This document shows positions 63,707 to 64,000 of a stretch of DNA of 64,000 bases, piece by piece. Position numbers and translations under genes: made by a program. The DNA lies in contig NC_015559.1 of assembly GCF_000214215.1 (NCBI RefSeq), positions 3,397,001-3,461,000 of the forward strand, written 5' to 3'. This DNA comes from Marinomonas posidonica IVIA-Po-181. Lineage in GTDB: Bacteria; Pseudomonadota; Gammaproteobacteria; Pseudomonadales; Marinomonadaceae. The notes beneath the pieces are model-generated. The model was not told the origin of the DNA. It made no database searches and saw only the letters and a list, made by a program, of their open reading frames with translations. Numbering within the stretch: the first letter of the stretch is position 1; each line of letters opens with the position of its first letter.

Positions 63707-64000
63707 CTAAAGCATGGCTAAAGACATGCCTATCGCTGCAATAACAGTGCCTATAGCACGATTGATAAATTCTGTCCCTTGGCGATTCAGCCATTTTCCC
63801 ACCGCGAAGCCTGCACCTTGTAGCAGAATGGATGCCATCATAAAACCAACTGCATATTGCCAGAACATTCCATTGACAGGCATTTCGATTGAATGAGCCG
63901 CCCCATGAAACATCGCAAAACCACCCGTCATCAACACACTAAACCCAAGCGGTAGTCGTTTGGCCGCCAAAATCAAAGTGCCCAACACAATCACGGACAA
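63707..64000 (-). CDS. HupE/UreJ family membrane protein, C-terminal part
   Basis: The final ~97 residues of a HupE/UreJ-type protein (GGFAMFHGAAHSIEMPVNGM, MASILLQGAGFAVGKWLNRQ); the gene continues beyond the window edge, so its start is not visible. UreJ proteins accompany urease or nickel/cobalt systems and probably handle nickel. It lies 12 bp upstream of the NCS1-kinase hybrid, so the hybrid, the LuxR regulator and probably urease genes beyond the edge form one locus. The start shown is only the window limit. Confidence 0.85.
   Translation of the reverse strand: MSVIVLGTLILAAKRLPLGFSVLMTGGFAMFHGAAHSIEMPVNGMFWQYAVGFMMASILLQGAGFAVGKWLNRQGTEFINRAIGTVIAAIGMSLAML

Noticed and set aside
1-64000. 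CRISPR arrays, tRNA or rRNA genes
   Set aside because: I looked for regularly spaced repeats and tRNA/rRNA-like sequences on both strands and found none I could support.

Overview
The window looks like chromosomal DNA of a marine gammaproteobacterium of the Oceanospirillales type, probably Marinomonas or a close relative. This is an inference from gene content, moderate GC and gene style; no rRNA or tRNA is present to confirm it. Most of the window is accessory metabolism and transport built around nitrogen and metal acquisition.

Layout. 1-4.8 kb: end of eutBC (ethanolamine ammonia-lyase), an Amt ammonium channel with a tiny membrane ORF behind it, a LysE exporter and a PuuE-type allantoinase. 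4.9-13.7 kb: a Fur-boxed iron/siderophore block (FecI sigma, FecR, TonB receptor, then convergent FhuF-FecE-FecD-FecC-FecB). 13.9-19.4 kb: AraC regulator divergent from a cyclodeaminase/RidA/FAD oxidase/APC permease set. 19.8-20.8 kb: a soluble chemoreceptor. 20.9-31.6 kb: a ureide/oxamate-like nitrogen-scavenging cluster (cupin, allantoate-type amidohydrolase, PucG-type aminotransferase, TauE permease, HpxW-like Ntn hydrolase, amidase) with an RpiR regulator and a polar amino-acid-type ABC transporter. Identical-architecture GAAAC-N4-GTTTC operators lie in front of both arms. 31.7-41.7 kb: diguanylate cyclase, an Amt-HAMP-chemoreceptor fusion, small envelope proteins, AraC, a lipase-like hydrolase, a lysine-tailed HTH protein, Ohr/OhrR with two perfect operator palindromes, an ABM monooxygenase and a DJ-1 family protein.

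41.87-51.07 kb is a 9.2-kb insertion bounded by two 272-bp direct repeats (271/272 identical) that duplicate the DJ-1/lysR junction. It carries decayed GNAT and ABM genes, then a one-direction gene train of ECF sigma factor, 1072-aa unknown protein, phage tail-collar protein and two ~210-aa paralogous unknown proteins. A divergent protein has a caspase-like His/Cys arrangement. No transposase, integrase or phage structural operon is visible. This is the best candidate for an undescribed system.

51.2-58.1 kb: LysR, GST, a membrane chemoreceptor, two copies of a palindromic interspersed repeat, and a metal/cofactor ABC transporter behind a Zur-like box. 58.2-64 kb: a PA0069-type radical SAM protein with an excellent LexA box inside an 18-bp-armed palindrome, then (minus strand) an HupE/UreJ protein, a giant NCS1-permease/histidine-kinase/receiver hybrid and a LuxR-type response regulator. 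Two independent transporter-sensor fusions (Amt-MCP and NCS1-kinase) in one window suggest that this organism reads transport or substrate occupancy of small nitrogen compounds directly.
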